From Tannerellaceae bacterium (GTDB lineage Bacteria; Bacteroidota; Bacteroidia; Bacteroidales; Tannerellaceae): a DNA stretch of 29,017 bases. The position numbers and the translations under genes were made by a program. Below, one piece after another: positions 23,037-29,017 of this stretch; positions within the stretch are counted from its first letter, which is position 1; each line of letters begins with the position of its first letter. The notes beneath the pieces are model-generated. The model worked only from the letters and a program-made list of their open reading frames with translations, made no database searches and had not been told where the DNA came from. The stretch lies in NCBI GenBank assembly GCA_031267775.1, contig JAIRYL010000158.1, positions 1 to 29,017 on the forward strand, in the 5' to 3' direction.

Positions 23037-24149
23037 TTAAAGCGCGCAAAGTTGTTCGGCCGTATAGACGCCAAAGTTTTGAATAATCCCGCTGTCGGGT
23101 AATCCTTTTCCCTGCAGGCGAGAAGCAATCAGGTATTCTTTCTGCATTTTGTTTTGCATCCAAAGCAAGACGCCGTCGATACAGGGCGTTTCTATCTTCA
23201 TGGCTACGGCTATAGACTTAATGATGAGCAGGCCAAAGGGTATATCTTCTGTAAAATAACGGTTGGAGTAGTCTACCGCATACATGCCGTTTTGCTGCGT
23301 CATACTCATTTTAATTCCTTTAAAGGCGGTTATGGAACGCATTTTCCGGGTCAGCGAGGCGGCGTCGGCCGATTCATAATAATGGAGTATGCCGGGTATT
23401 TCTTCTCTGTTTACCGGAAGTTTTTCTATGATCTGCTGAAATTCACTGTCGCAACGAATCAATACTTCCGAGCTATAATCGTCCCATTCTTCATAAAACA
23501 AAAACTCTTTATCGAAAGCGTCGGCGTTTTCCCGGCTCAGCATACCGAAGATACGCGCCGGATGCAGCAAGGGGTTACTGTTTGTAAGGGTAGCTTCCAG
23601 GTAATGGTTCAGCGCGTATACGGGCGTTTCGAAAACTTGCGAGAACATGCCGGCCAGATGGTCTGCGGGAGTATTCCGGTCGCCGGATATCTTCAGTTTT
23701 GATTTATAACCTTTAATCATGGCGCACTTTCCATAGTCTGTCGTCCGGCAGATATAAGGAACGCGCTGAAAGCCGAACAACCGCGCCGTATCGCCCAATA
23801 TATGCCGGGCTATCCAGAAAAAGCCATTGCTGCAGACCACCGAACCGACGGGCGCTCCCTGGCGGATATACGGTTTGGCGGCGCACAGCGTCTGCTTTAT
23901 CATAAATCCGGGTATACACAGGAGAATCATATCCGAAACAGCCGCCGTTTCTTCCGGCCGGTTAGAAACAGTATGCAACGATCCTTTCAGCGTTTGGCCA
24001 TTACAATCGTTCACCGTAATTTCGCGACCCCATTTACCGGGATGACCTGTCCACAGATTAACAACATACCCTTTCCTGCTTAATACAGCGGCAATCACAT
24101 GCCCCAAGCTGCCTCCTCCACAAATACAGATGCTTTTTATTTTCAACAT
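23037..24149 (-). CDS. Opine dehydrogenase family oxidoreductase
   Basis: This is a 370-residue NAD(P)-dependent enzyme. The N-terminal Rossmann fold begins ICICGGGSLGHVIAAVLSRKG (7-27; GxGxxG). The C-terminal all-helical octopine-dehydrogenase domain has TNSNPLLHPARIFG (189-202), where Asn192 and His196 match the conserved substrate/proton-transfer pair, and YFTEDIPFGL (298-307). Opine dehydrogenases reductively join an amino acid to a 2-oxo acid; other members reduce different 2-oxo acids. The substrate is unknown. The Cys-rich N-terminus and ending EQLCAL are unremarkable. It has its own -7 box inside an inverted repeat. Confidence 0.8.
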   Translation of the reverse strand: MLKIKSICICGGGSLGHVIAAVLSRKGYVVNLWTGHPGKWGREITVNDCNGQTLKGSLHTVSNRPEETAAVSDMILLCIPGFMIKQTLCAAKPYIRQGAPVGSVVCSNGFFWIARHILGDTARLFGFQRVPYICRTTDYGKCAMIKGYKSKLKISGDRNTPADHLAGMFSQVFETPVYALNHYLEATLTNSNPLLHPARIFGMLSRENADAFDKEFLFYEEWDDYSSEVLIRCDSEFQQIIEKLPVNREEIPGILHYYESADAASLTRKMRSITAFKGIKMSMTQQNGMYAVDYSNRYFTEDIPFGLLIIKSIAVAMKIETPCIDGVLLWMQNKMQKEYLIASRLQGKGLPDSGIIQNFGVYTAEQLCAL

Positions 24150-24170
24150 GCCGTTTTAATTATTCAACAT

Positions 24171-24208
24171 TCAAGCTTCAAAAATACGCATTAATCGTTG
24201 AAGTTTGA
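24171..24208. promoter_or_regulatory. Inverted repeat flanking the opine-dehydrogenase -7 box
   Basis: TCAAGCTTCAA (24171-24181) and TTGAAGTTTGA (24198-24208) are reverse complements except for one position that can form a G-U pair, with a 16-base spacer. The minus-strand -7 box TATTTTTG occupies 24179-24186, overlapping the left arm. It ends 11 bases from the phosphoesterase stop, so it could be an operator, that gene's terminator hairpin, or both. Confidence 0.5.
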
Positions 24209-24219
24209 GCGCCGCCCGG

Positions 24220-25464
24220 TCAGTAATTTATAATTACCGGAAATTCGTCGTGGCGGTAAGAAGGGTTGAACGATCCGAAGTAGACGACGTATATCTTCCT
24301 TTCGCGGGAGTCTATGGCATAAATATTGAAACAGTTGCTGGCAATGCTGCCGTTTTCGCGATGTACGCTGTTGAATACCACGCCCGTATTGGAGGCAGCC
24401 TGGTTGGTGCAGAGAATCATCCGCTGGGGGAGTAACTGTTCGTTGGCATTACTGAGTTTTTCCACGTTCAAAACGGCAAAGGTATGCGCATGTCCTCCCA
24501 GGTAGCAGATAAATTGGCCTTCGCTATCCCTGAAGTCGCAATCAACCGAGCGCGTATCCGAGGGTTGGCGAAAGTTTTGAAAGGTCTTTTGCAGGATAGT
24601 CCGGCTTCTGAAAGCTTCTACAATCTCCGGGAACAGTTTGTAAGTATGTATAAAGTTTCCGTCAATTAAAAAGGTGCTGGCGTCTTCCTTATAAGGCTGG
24701 AAAGGATAGTGCGTAAGGATAATAACGCCGTGCCGGGCGGTCATCCCCTCCTGTAAGGCTACATGAGCAAACCAGTCTATCTGCTCCTGCGAAAATACGG
24801 CCTCCTTCATCGTATTATACCGGTTGTCCGGCTGATCGGTCATATCCAGCGCAATAAAACGGATGGTTCCGCCCATTGGATTCTTTACGTCGGCATAATA
24901 ATAACTCTTTCCGGCCGGCCGCTGCAGCGGGTAGTTGTCCCGGTTGTTAAAGGCGTTTGCCAGCTCCGCCGAACGGAGGTATTCGTATGGCAAACGTTCG
25001 CTCATATTACTGTCATGATTGCCGTAGCAGGGGAAGGCAGGTATCCGGTTGTCGGCGTAAAGATGGGTGTAGAACGAATTCAGGTACATCAGCGCATCCG
25101 GCTTCTTCCCTTCGCTGATATGGTCGCCGGTAGCTACCATAGCATTGATCCGCACCTCGCCCTGGTTGGCAAATACAACGGATTCTATCAGGTTGTTCGG
25201 ATACTTACAGTTATTGTCTGCCGACCAGTTTGACACGTGTACGTCCGAGATATGTACCAGTTTGAACCGTTCAACCGGACTGGCCGAGTCGGTTTTATTA
25301 TACATCAGAGGCGCCAGGCGGTTTACGGCTTGCCTGTTGTTTGCCATATAATAAAATTCGGCCTCGTTGCTTCGTAAAGAATACGGACTGTTGTCGCAGT
25401 GAATGAGAGACAGGGCGAGCAGCAGGAAAACGGAGATTCTCTTCTTTAAATCTATGAGTGTCAT
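24220..25464 (-). CDS. Exported calcineurin-like metallophosphoesterase
   Basis: With the ATG at 25464 the protein has 414 residues. An upstream in-frame TTG (25494) lies inside the -7 box TATTTTTG (25492-25499) and cannot be the start of that transcript. Residues 1-23 are a signal peptide (Lys-rich, then SVFLLLALSLIHC). Cys23 could be lipidated, but His at -1 is atypical. All metal motifs are present: SDVH (73-76), GD (113-114), GNHD (148-151), THYPF with His252, and GGHAHT with His325 and His327. The enzyme would hydrolyse phosphate esters in the periplasm or at the outer membrane; the substrate is unknown. It lies downstream of the feo genes but has its own promoter. Confidence 0.85.
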   Translation of the reverse strand: MTLIDLKKRISVFLLLALSLIHCDNSPYSLRSNEAEFYYMANNRQAVNRLAPLMYNKTDSASPVERFKLVHISDVHVSNWSADNNCKYPNNLIESVVFANQGEVRINAMVATGDHISEGKKPDALMYLNSFYTHLYADNRIPAFPCYGNHDSNMSERLPYEYLRSAELANAFNNRDNYPLQRPAGKSYYYADVKNPMGGTIRFIALDMTDQPDNRYNTMKEAVFSQEQIDWFAHVALQEGMTARHGVIILTHYPFQPYKEDASTFLIDGNFIHTYKLFPEIVEAFRSRTILQKTFQNFRQPSDTRSVDCDFRDSEGQFICYLGGHAHTFAVLNVEKLSNANEQLLPQRMILCTNQAASNTGVVFNSVHRENGSIASNCFNIYAIDSRERKIYVVYFGSFNPSYRHDEFPVIINY

Positions 25465-25491
25465 TTCGTTATTTGCAAGGGTTTTACGGAA

Positions 25492-25499
25492 CAAAAATA
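25492..25499 (-). promoter_or_regulatory. Promoter -7 box of the phosphoesterase gene
   Basis: The minus strand reads TATTTTTG, 27 bases before the ATG at 25464. No -33 TTG is visible at the usual distance. Confidence 0.5.
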
Positions 25500-25533
25500 G
25501 ATAAATTAGTTAGTTTCGGGCTGGTCTTTTTTA

Positions 25534-25683
25534 TTATTTATCCGGTTTTTTTAACGGACATCCGCAGCACCCGTCGCAAGGATTGTCGCCCTGCCGGATA
25601 TGCCGGATCAAGCGGTATATCCGGCGTCCGGCACAGGCTGCCGCCAGGATTCCTGTTATGCTTACTATGATTATCTGCCACAT
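25534..25683 (-). CDS. FeoB-associated Cys-rich membrane peptide
   Basis: This 49-residue peptide starts at the ATG at 25683 (MWQIIIVSITGILAAACAGR). One membrane segment (2-19) is followed by a basic stretch (RRIYRLIRHIRQG) and a Cys cluster NPCDGCCGCPLKK (four Cys within 7 residues) in the cytosol. It matches the pattern of the small FeoB-associated proteins encoded after feoB in many anaerobes. It begins 23 bases after feoAB. The Cys cluster could bind iron or an Fe-S cluster and adjust FeoB, which is inference. A longer in-frame reading to 25812 overlaps feoAB and is rejected. Confidence 0.8.
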   Translation of the reverse strand: MWQIIIVSITGILAAACAGRRIYRLIRHIRQGDNPCDGCCGCPLKKPDK

Positions 25684-25706
25684 CGGGGGAGTCTGTTCTT
25701 TTATTA

Positions 25707-28127
25707 TTATCCCGCTATCCTGTATACCAGGGCGCCGCCCTGATAAACGATAAACGCTGCCATCCAGGCAAGTATACAGGTATAAACAATGGTAAACAAG
25801 CCCCATTTCCACGAGCCTGCTTCTTTTGATATGGCCGTAATGGTGGCGATACAGGGGAAATAAATCAGCACAAACACCATCAGACTGAGGGCTACCAGGG
25901 GGGTAAATACGGGAGACCCGTCGGGGTAGAGGTCTTGCTTCATCCGCATGCCCAGCTTTTGCGTTTCTTCCGCCCCTTCGTCTACCGTATAAAGCACGCC
26001 AAGGGTACTTACCACCACTTCTTTTGCGGCCATTCCCGACAGCAGGCTTACGCTTATCTTCCAGTCAAAGCCCAGGGGATGCAACAGGGGCTGGATGGTT
26101 TGCCCCAGTCGACCTATGCAGGAATTTTGCTGCCGGGCCGTCTTCCGCGCCTGTTCGTCGCCGGTATCTGTTTGAGGGGGAAGCGGAAAATAGCCGAGAA
26201 ACCAGATGATGATGGAGGCCAGCAGGATGATTCCCCCCATCTTCTTCAGATATTGTTTGGCCTTTTCCCACATGTGTATCAGGATCGACTGGAGGGCAGG
26301 CGTGCGGTAGGGAGGTAATTCCATGACAAAAGGAACGTCTTCTTCATTAAAAAGAAAACGCTTGAACAGGCGCGCCATTCCTGCCGCTAATAAAATGCCC
26401 GACAGATAGAGGGCTAACAGCACGACGCTCTGCCTGTGCGGAAAAAAAGCGCCTGCCAGCAGGATGTACACCGGAAGGCGCGCGCTACAGCTCATCAGCG
26501 GATTGATAAGCATGGTTATCAGCCGGCTGTTGCGGCTCTCGATGGTGCGCGACGCCATAATAGCCGGCACGCTGCACCCAAAACCCATGATTAAGGGTAT
26601 AAACGACTTTCCGTGCAAGCCCATCTTATGCATAATCTTGTCCATTATAAAAGCCGCCCTGGCCATATAGCCCGAATCTTCCATAAAAGATATAAAGAAA
26701 TAAAGTATCAATATGTTTGGCAGAAAGACCACTACGCCCCCTACCCCGCCGATAATCCCGTCTATCAGCAAATCTTTCAGCGGCCCTTGCTGCATGGACT
26801 GCTGCAGGGCGCTTCCTGTCCACGCCACGCCGCTCTCTATCCATTGCATGGGATAAGCGCCCAGACTAAACGTAGCCGCAAAGGTAATCCACATAAAGAG
26901 GATAAAAACCGGGAATCCCAGCGCTCTGTTTGTTACAAACAAATCGATAAGCTGCGTAGTTTTCATCGATTCGGCTTTGCCCAGCTCAAGCGTTTCGCGC
27001 AAAGCGCCCGCTATAAATCCATACCGGGCGTTGGTAAAGGCCGTTTCACTGTCTTCCTGCAAAAGCGTTTCTACCTGCGTCACGCTTTCGCGGCAAGCTT
27101 TCCGCACGGCTTCGCATCCGGGTATTTTGCCCATAAAAGCGTCTATCTCGGTATCGCCTTCCAGCAGTTTCATGGCCAGGTAGCGCCCGGAGAGGTTGCC
27201 GGGCAGGTTGCAGCTTTCTTTCATCACTGTCCGCAGGCGGGTTATGGCCTTTTCCAGGTCGTCGCCATAATTGATATGGATGTGGCGAACCACGGGGTCT
27301 TCTTCTTCGTACACCTGGATAACGCGGCCGAACAGTTCGCGTATGCCAAAGCCCGTTTTGCTGACGACAGGAACGATGGGCGCGCCAATCATTCTTTCAA
27401 GCGAGCGGTAATCAAACACATCTCCCCGCTTCTGAAGAGAATCGTACATGTTGAGGGCGATAACCATCCGCGCGTCCATGTCTATCAACTGGGTGGTAAG
27501 GTAAAGGTTTCGTTCCAGATTAGAAGCGTCTACTACATTAATCACCACGTCGGGACAGGCTTCGTTCAGATGCTTGCGCACAAAACGCTCTTCGGGCGAA
27601 TAGGGCGACAGCGAGTAAGTACCCGGCAGGTCTACAATCTTAAACGTATAGCCGTCTTGCTTAAAGGTAGCGTCTTTGGCGTCTACCGTCACGCCGCTGT
27701 AATTGCCCACATGCTCGTGCGCGCCTGAGGCATGATTAAAAAAGGTAGTCTTGCCGCTGTTGGGGTTTCCCACCAGGGCTACATGGATGGTTTTGCCCCT
27801 CTCGATGGCCAAAGACCGTACGTCGGTCTGCCCGCACGCCGCCACGCGGCAGTCCAAATCCCGCCGCCCTGTTCCGGCGCCGGCCTGCCCGCCTTCAAAT
27901 TCGGCCGCGCCAATCACTTCTATCAAGGCGGCTTCGCTGCGGCGCAACGATACGTCGTAGCCCATCACCCGGTAATGAACAGGGTCTTTCAGCGGCGCGT
28001 TCCGAATCACTTCCACCTCTTTTCCCTTGACAAACCCCATCTCTATAATCCGCTTCCTGAAGCCGCCCCGCCCCGTTACCTTAACAATTACGCCTTTCTC
28101 GCCCGTTTGCAGTTCCGATAATCTCAT
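25707..28127 (-). CDS. feoAB: FeoA-FeoB fusion ferrous iron transporter
   Basis: This inner-membrane Fe2+ importer has 806 residues from the ATG at 28127. Residues 1-72 are a FeoA (SH3-like) domain (MRLSELQTGEKGVIVKVTGR). A ~40-residue linker follows. The FeoB G domain (about 112-280) has GNPNSGKTTFF (G1), DLPGTYSLSPYSPEERFV (G3) and LNMYD (G4). The helical and membrane part has GFGCSVPAIMASRTIESRNS, the conserved FeoB core with its Cys, and SGMAAKEVVVSTLGVLY. No part is missing. An upstream GTG (28157) lies 2 bases from the -7 box, so it is not used from that promoter. A dyad overlaps the -33 side, pointing to iron-responsive control. Confidence 0.95.
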   Translation of the reverse strand: MRLSELQTGEKGVIVKVTGRGGFRKRIIEMGFVKGKEVEVIRNAPLKDPVHYRVMGYDVSLRRSEAALIEVIGAAEFEGGQAGAGTGRRDLDCRVAACGQTDVRSLAIERGKTIHVALVGNPNSGKTTFFNHASGAHEHVGNYSGVTVDAKDATFKQDGYTFKIVDLPGTYSLSPYSPEERFVRKHLNEACPDVVINVVDASNLERNLYLTTQLIDMDARMVIALNMYDSLQKRGDVFDYRSLERMIGAPIVPVVSKTGFGIRELFGRVIQVYEEEDPVVRHIHINYGDDLEKAITRLRTVMKESCNLPGNLSGRYLAMKLLEGDTEIDAFMGKIPGCEAVRKACRESVTQVETLLQEDSETAFTNARYGFIAGALRETLELGKAESMKTTQLIDLFVTNRALGFPVFILFMWITFAATFSLGAYPMQWIESGVAWTGSALQQSMQQGPLKDLLIDGIIGGVGGVVVFLPNILILYFFISFMEDSGYMARAAFIMDKIMHKMGLHGKSFIPLIMGFGCSVPAIMASRTIESRNSRLITMLINPLMSCSARLPVYILLAGAFFPHRQSVVLLALYLSGILLAAGMARLFKRFLFNEEDVPFVMELPPYRTPALQSILIHMWEKAKQYLKKMGGIILLASIIIWFLGYFPLPPQTDTGDEQARKTARQQNSCIGRLGQTIQPLLHPLGFDWKISVSLLSGMAAKEVVVSTLGVLYTVDEGAEETQKLGMRMKQDLYPDGSPVFTPLVALSLMVFVLIYFPCIATITAISKEAGSWKWGLFTIVYTCILAWMAAFIVYQGGALVYRIAG

Positions 28128-28158
28128 CTTTATTACGTCCGTTTCATTAAAAACCACA

Positions 28159-28190
28159 CAAAGTTACAGGTAAAAACAGTTGCGCTCAAT
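28159..28190 (-). promoter_or_regulatory. feoAB promoter (-7 and -33 boxes)
   Basis: The minus strand reads ATTG (28187-28190), 20 bases, then TAACTTTG (28159-28166), a full match to the TTG-N~20-TAnnTTTG layout. It lies 31 bases before the ATG at 28127. This is the best-formed promoter in the window. Confidence 0.7.
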
Positions 28191-28207
28191 ACCTACATAT
28201 AGGTATT
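28188..28207. promoter_or_regulatory. Candidate operator dyad at feoAB
   Basis: AATACCTA and TAGGTATT are perfect 8-bp inverted arms around CATA. The dyad overlaps the -33 box of the feoAB promoter and lies between feoAB and the divergent lipoprotein gene. Size and position fit a dimeric repressor of the DtxR/MntR or Fur type; which one is not known. Confidence 0.55.
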
Positions 28208-28283
28208 CCTCCCCCGCGCGGCGTCGTGCATTCCCGTATTTTACGTAACTTTACAGTCTAAATTAAATTTAATAATAAACAGT

Positions 28284-28763
28284 ATGATAAAACGTATGAT
28301 CGCTATCGCCGCCATTACAACAGTCTTTGCGGCGCTATTTGCCGGCTGCGGCGACAGCTTGCAGGAATTTACTTTCACTTACAGCTCCGAAAGCGCCGGG
28401 AGTTATAAAACGTCCGTTTCTTTCGACAGCCGCCAAGCCTACCGGATTGAAATATATAATTACTATATGGACAACCACGCAGGCAAGCATCGCCCCATCG
28501 TAAAAGAAGGAACGCTTACAGACGAAGAATATAAAACGCTCAAAAAGCTGCTGTCCAAATGCAACCTGTTTAAAATGGACGACGCCTACGGCTTTGGCCG
28601 CGAAAACGACGAGTTTGCAGGCGACATCATGCACCAGATGCACTTCCAGACGCCCCAAAAAAACAAATTCATTTCCATCCGCCACATCACCGAGCACACA
28701 TACCCCCTCTCGTTTGTCAACCTGTGGGTATACGCCAACACCTTCCTGTCGGAACACAAATAA
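28284..28763 (+). CDS. Small lipoprotein of unknown function
   Basis: This 159-residue predicted lipoprotein has a signal peptide with the lipobox LFAGC (Cys22), followed by GDSLQEF. The mature part has a Ser/Thr-rich beta-like start (FTFTYSSESAGSYKTSVSFD), a segment LTDEEYKTLKKLLSKCNLF (about 79-97), and a His-containing C-terminal part. I recognise no family. It is divergent from feoAB across the dyad; a -7-like TAACTTTA lies at 28246-28253. Co-control with iron uptake is possible but only positional. The stop is 9 bases before the heptamer array. Confidence 0.75.
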   Translation: MIKRMIAIAAITTVFAALFAGCGDSLQEFTFTYSSESAGSYKTSVSFDSRQAYRIEIYNYYMDNHAGKHRPIVKEGTLTDEEYKTLKKLLSKCNLFKMDDAYGFGRENDEFAGDIMHQMHFQTPQKNKFISIRHITEHTYPLSFVNLWVYANTFLSEHK

Positions 28764-28772
28764 CAGGGGAAA

Positions 28773-28835
28773 GCAGAAAGCAGAAGGCAGAAGGGAGAAA
28801 GCAGAAAGCAGAAGGCAGAAGGCAGAATGGAGAAT
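28773..28835 (+). repeat. Heptanucleotide tandem array, forward copy
   Basis: Nine consecutive 7-base units of the form G[CG]AGAA[AGT], without interruption. Units 1-4 and 5-8 form a 28-base higher-order repeat (GCAGAAA, GCAGAAG, GCAGAAG, then a variant). It starts 9 bases after the lipoprotein stop. Because 7 is not a multiple of 3 and no long reading frame is shared, it is not coding. Confidence 0.85.
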
Positions 28836-28942
28836 GAAAATAAATCGAACCAAAAAAAGGCACGGCAAGCATTCTCCCTATGCAAGAAGCCTCTGATACA
28901 TCTGCAAATTCTTCATCCTCCATTCTGCCTTCTGCCTTCTGC
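28808..28942. repeat. Long inverted repeat formed by the two arrays
   Basis: Bases 28808-28832 are the exact reverse complement of 28918-28942 (25 bp). After one mismatch, 28834-28838 and 28912-28916 also pair. The loop (28839-28911) is unique sequence. As RNA it would form a very stable hairpin downstream of the lipoprotein gene and could act as a terminator. Confidence 0.75.
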
Positions 28943-28984
28943 CTTTTTAATTCTCCATTCTCAATTCTCCATTCTCAATTCAAT
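28922..28984 (-). repeat. Heptanucleotide tandem array, inverted copy
   Basis: Nine 7-base units in opposite orientation to the first array: ATTCTGC, CTTCTGC twice, a degenerate CTTTTTA, then ATTCTCC and ATTCTCA alternating twice, and a degenerate last unit. Total length equals that of the first array (63 bases). The alternation gives a 14-base period at 28950-28977. Confidence 0.8.
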
Positions 28985-28986
28985 TT

Positions 28987-29017
28987 GGGCGCGTCCCCCC
29001 TCCCTTCGGTCGGGCGG
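28987..29017. other. GC-rich sequence at the window edge
   Basis: An abrupt change to G+C-rich sequence (GGGCGCGTCCCCCC ... TTCGGTCGGGCGG) follows the AT-rich array. It may be the start of a dispersed intergenic repeat of the kind seen in Bacteroidetes genomes. Too little is visible to say more. Confidence 0.25.

Noticed and set aside
25534..25812. 92-residue version of the FeoB-associated peptide
   Set aside because: It would overlap the end of feoAB by about 100 bases; the 49-residue form from 25683 has the typical membrane-first layout.
26613..27728. Plus-strand open frame of 371 codons
   Set aside because: It lies entirely antisense to feoAB, has low-complexity His/Gln/Tyr-rich translation with no family resemblance, and arises from the G+C-rich codons of the real gene.
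25707..28157. GTG start for feoAB at 28157
   Set aside because: It lies 2 bases from the -7 box, upstream of any transcript start from that promoter, and the FeoA domain begins at the ATG at 28127.
28188..28207. Classical E. coli-type Fur box
   Set aside because: The dyad lacks the GATAAT hexamer pattern, so only a generic metal-repressor operator is proposed.
28335..28868. Minus-strand open frame of 177 codons
   Set aside because: It is antisense to the lipoprotein gene and its N-terminal part is translated heptamer repeat (repeated LLSAFSLLPSAF-like text), so it is an artefact.
28773..28984. CRISPR array
   Set aside because: Units are only 7 bases with no spacers between them, and no cas genes are near.
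1..29017. tRNA or rRNA genes
   Set aside because: No cloverleaf-like stretch with GGTTCGA-type T-loop or rRNA core was noticed on either strand; gaps are mostly too short.

Overview
The window comes from a member of the Bacteroidetes, most likely order Bacteroidales. The signs are the ribosomal-protein sequences, a ribosomal gene order without tuf or adk, zinc-free L36 and S14, mostly weak Shine-Dalgarno sequences, and promoters of the TAnnTTTG (-7) type. It has three parts.

(1) Positions 106-18171, minus strand: one continuous block of 33 translation and transcription genes, read from right to left: rpsL-rpsG-fusA, then rpsJ to rplP (S10 operon), rpmC to secY-map-infA-rpmJ (spc operon), then rpsM-rpsK-rpsD-rpoA-rplQ (alpha operon). 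Spacing is tight, with several one- to four-base stop/start overlaps. Larger gaps occur only at rpsL/rpsG, fusA/rpsJ, rpsH/rpsN and rpsK/rpsD, and each contains a small hairpin. Two -7 promoter elements lie upstream of rpsL.

(2) Positions 18172-24149: an accessory stretch. The 429-bp gap beside rpsL holds the rpsL promoters and a 40-codon remnant that looks like an ISL3-family transposase. Then come a FucP-like MFS permease (+), a fusion of a LicC-like cytidylyltransferase with a HisC/CobD-like PLP enzyme (-), UDP-glucose 6-dehydrogenase (+), and an opine-dehydrogenase-family oxidoreductase (-). The fusion gene and ugd are divergent from overlapping promoters. Together they suggest, without proving, synthesis of nucleotide-activated small molecules or sugars for the cell surface.

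(3) Positions 24220-29017: an exported calcineurin-like phosphoesterase, a ferrous-iron uptake unit (FeoA-FeoB fusion followed by a 49-residue Cys-rich membrane peptide), and a divergent small lipoprotein of unknown function. A 20-bp dyad overlaps the -33 side of the feoAB promoter and is a good operator candidate. The right end holds two heptanucleotide-repeat arrays of equal length in opposite orientation, which can pair into a long hairpin, then a GC-rich sequence cut off by the window edge. Base composition becomes visibly richer in G+C from about 21.7 kb onward.

The best candidates for something not routinely annotated are the cytidylyltransferase-PLP fusion with its divergent promoter, the feoAB dyad, the inverted heptamer arrays, the ISL3 remnant and the leader structures in the ribosomal block. 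No complete new defence or mobile system was recognised.
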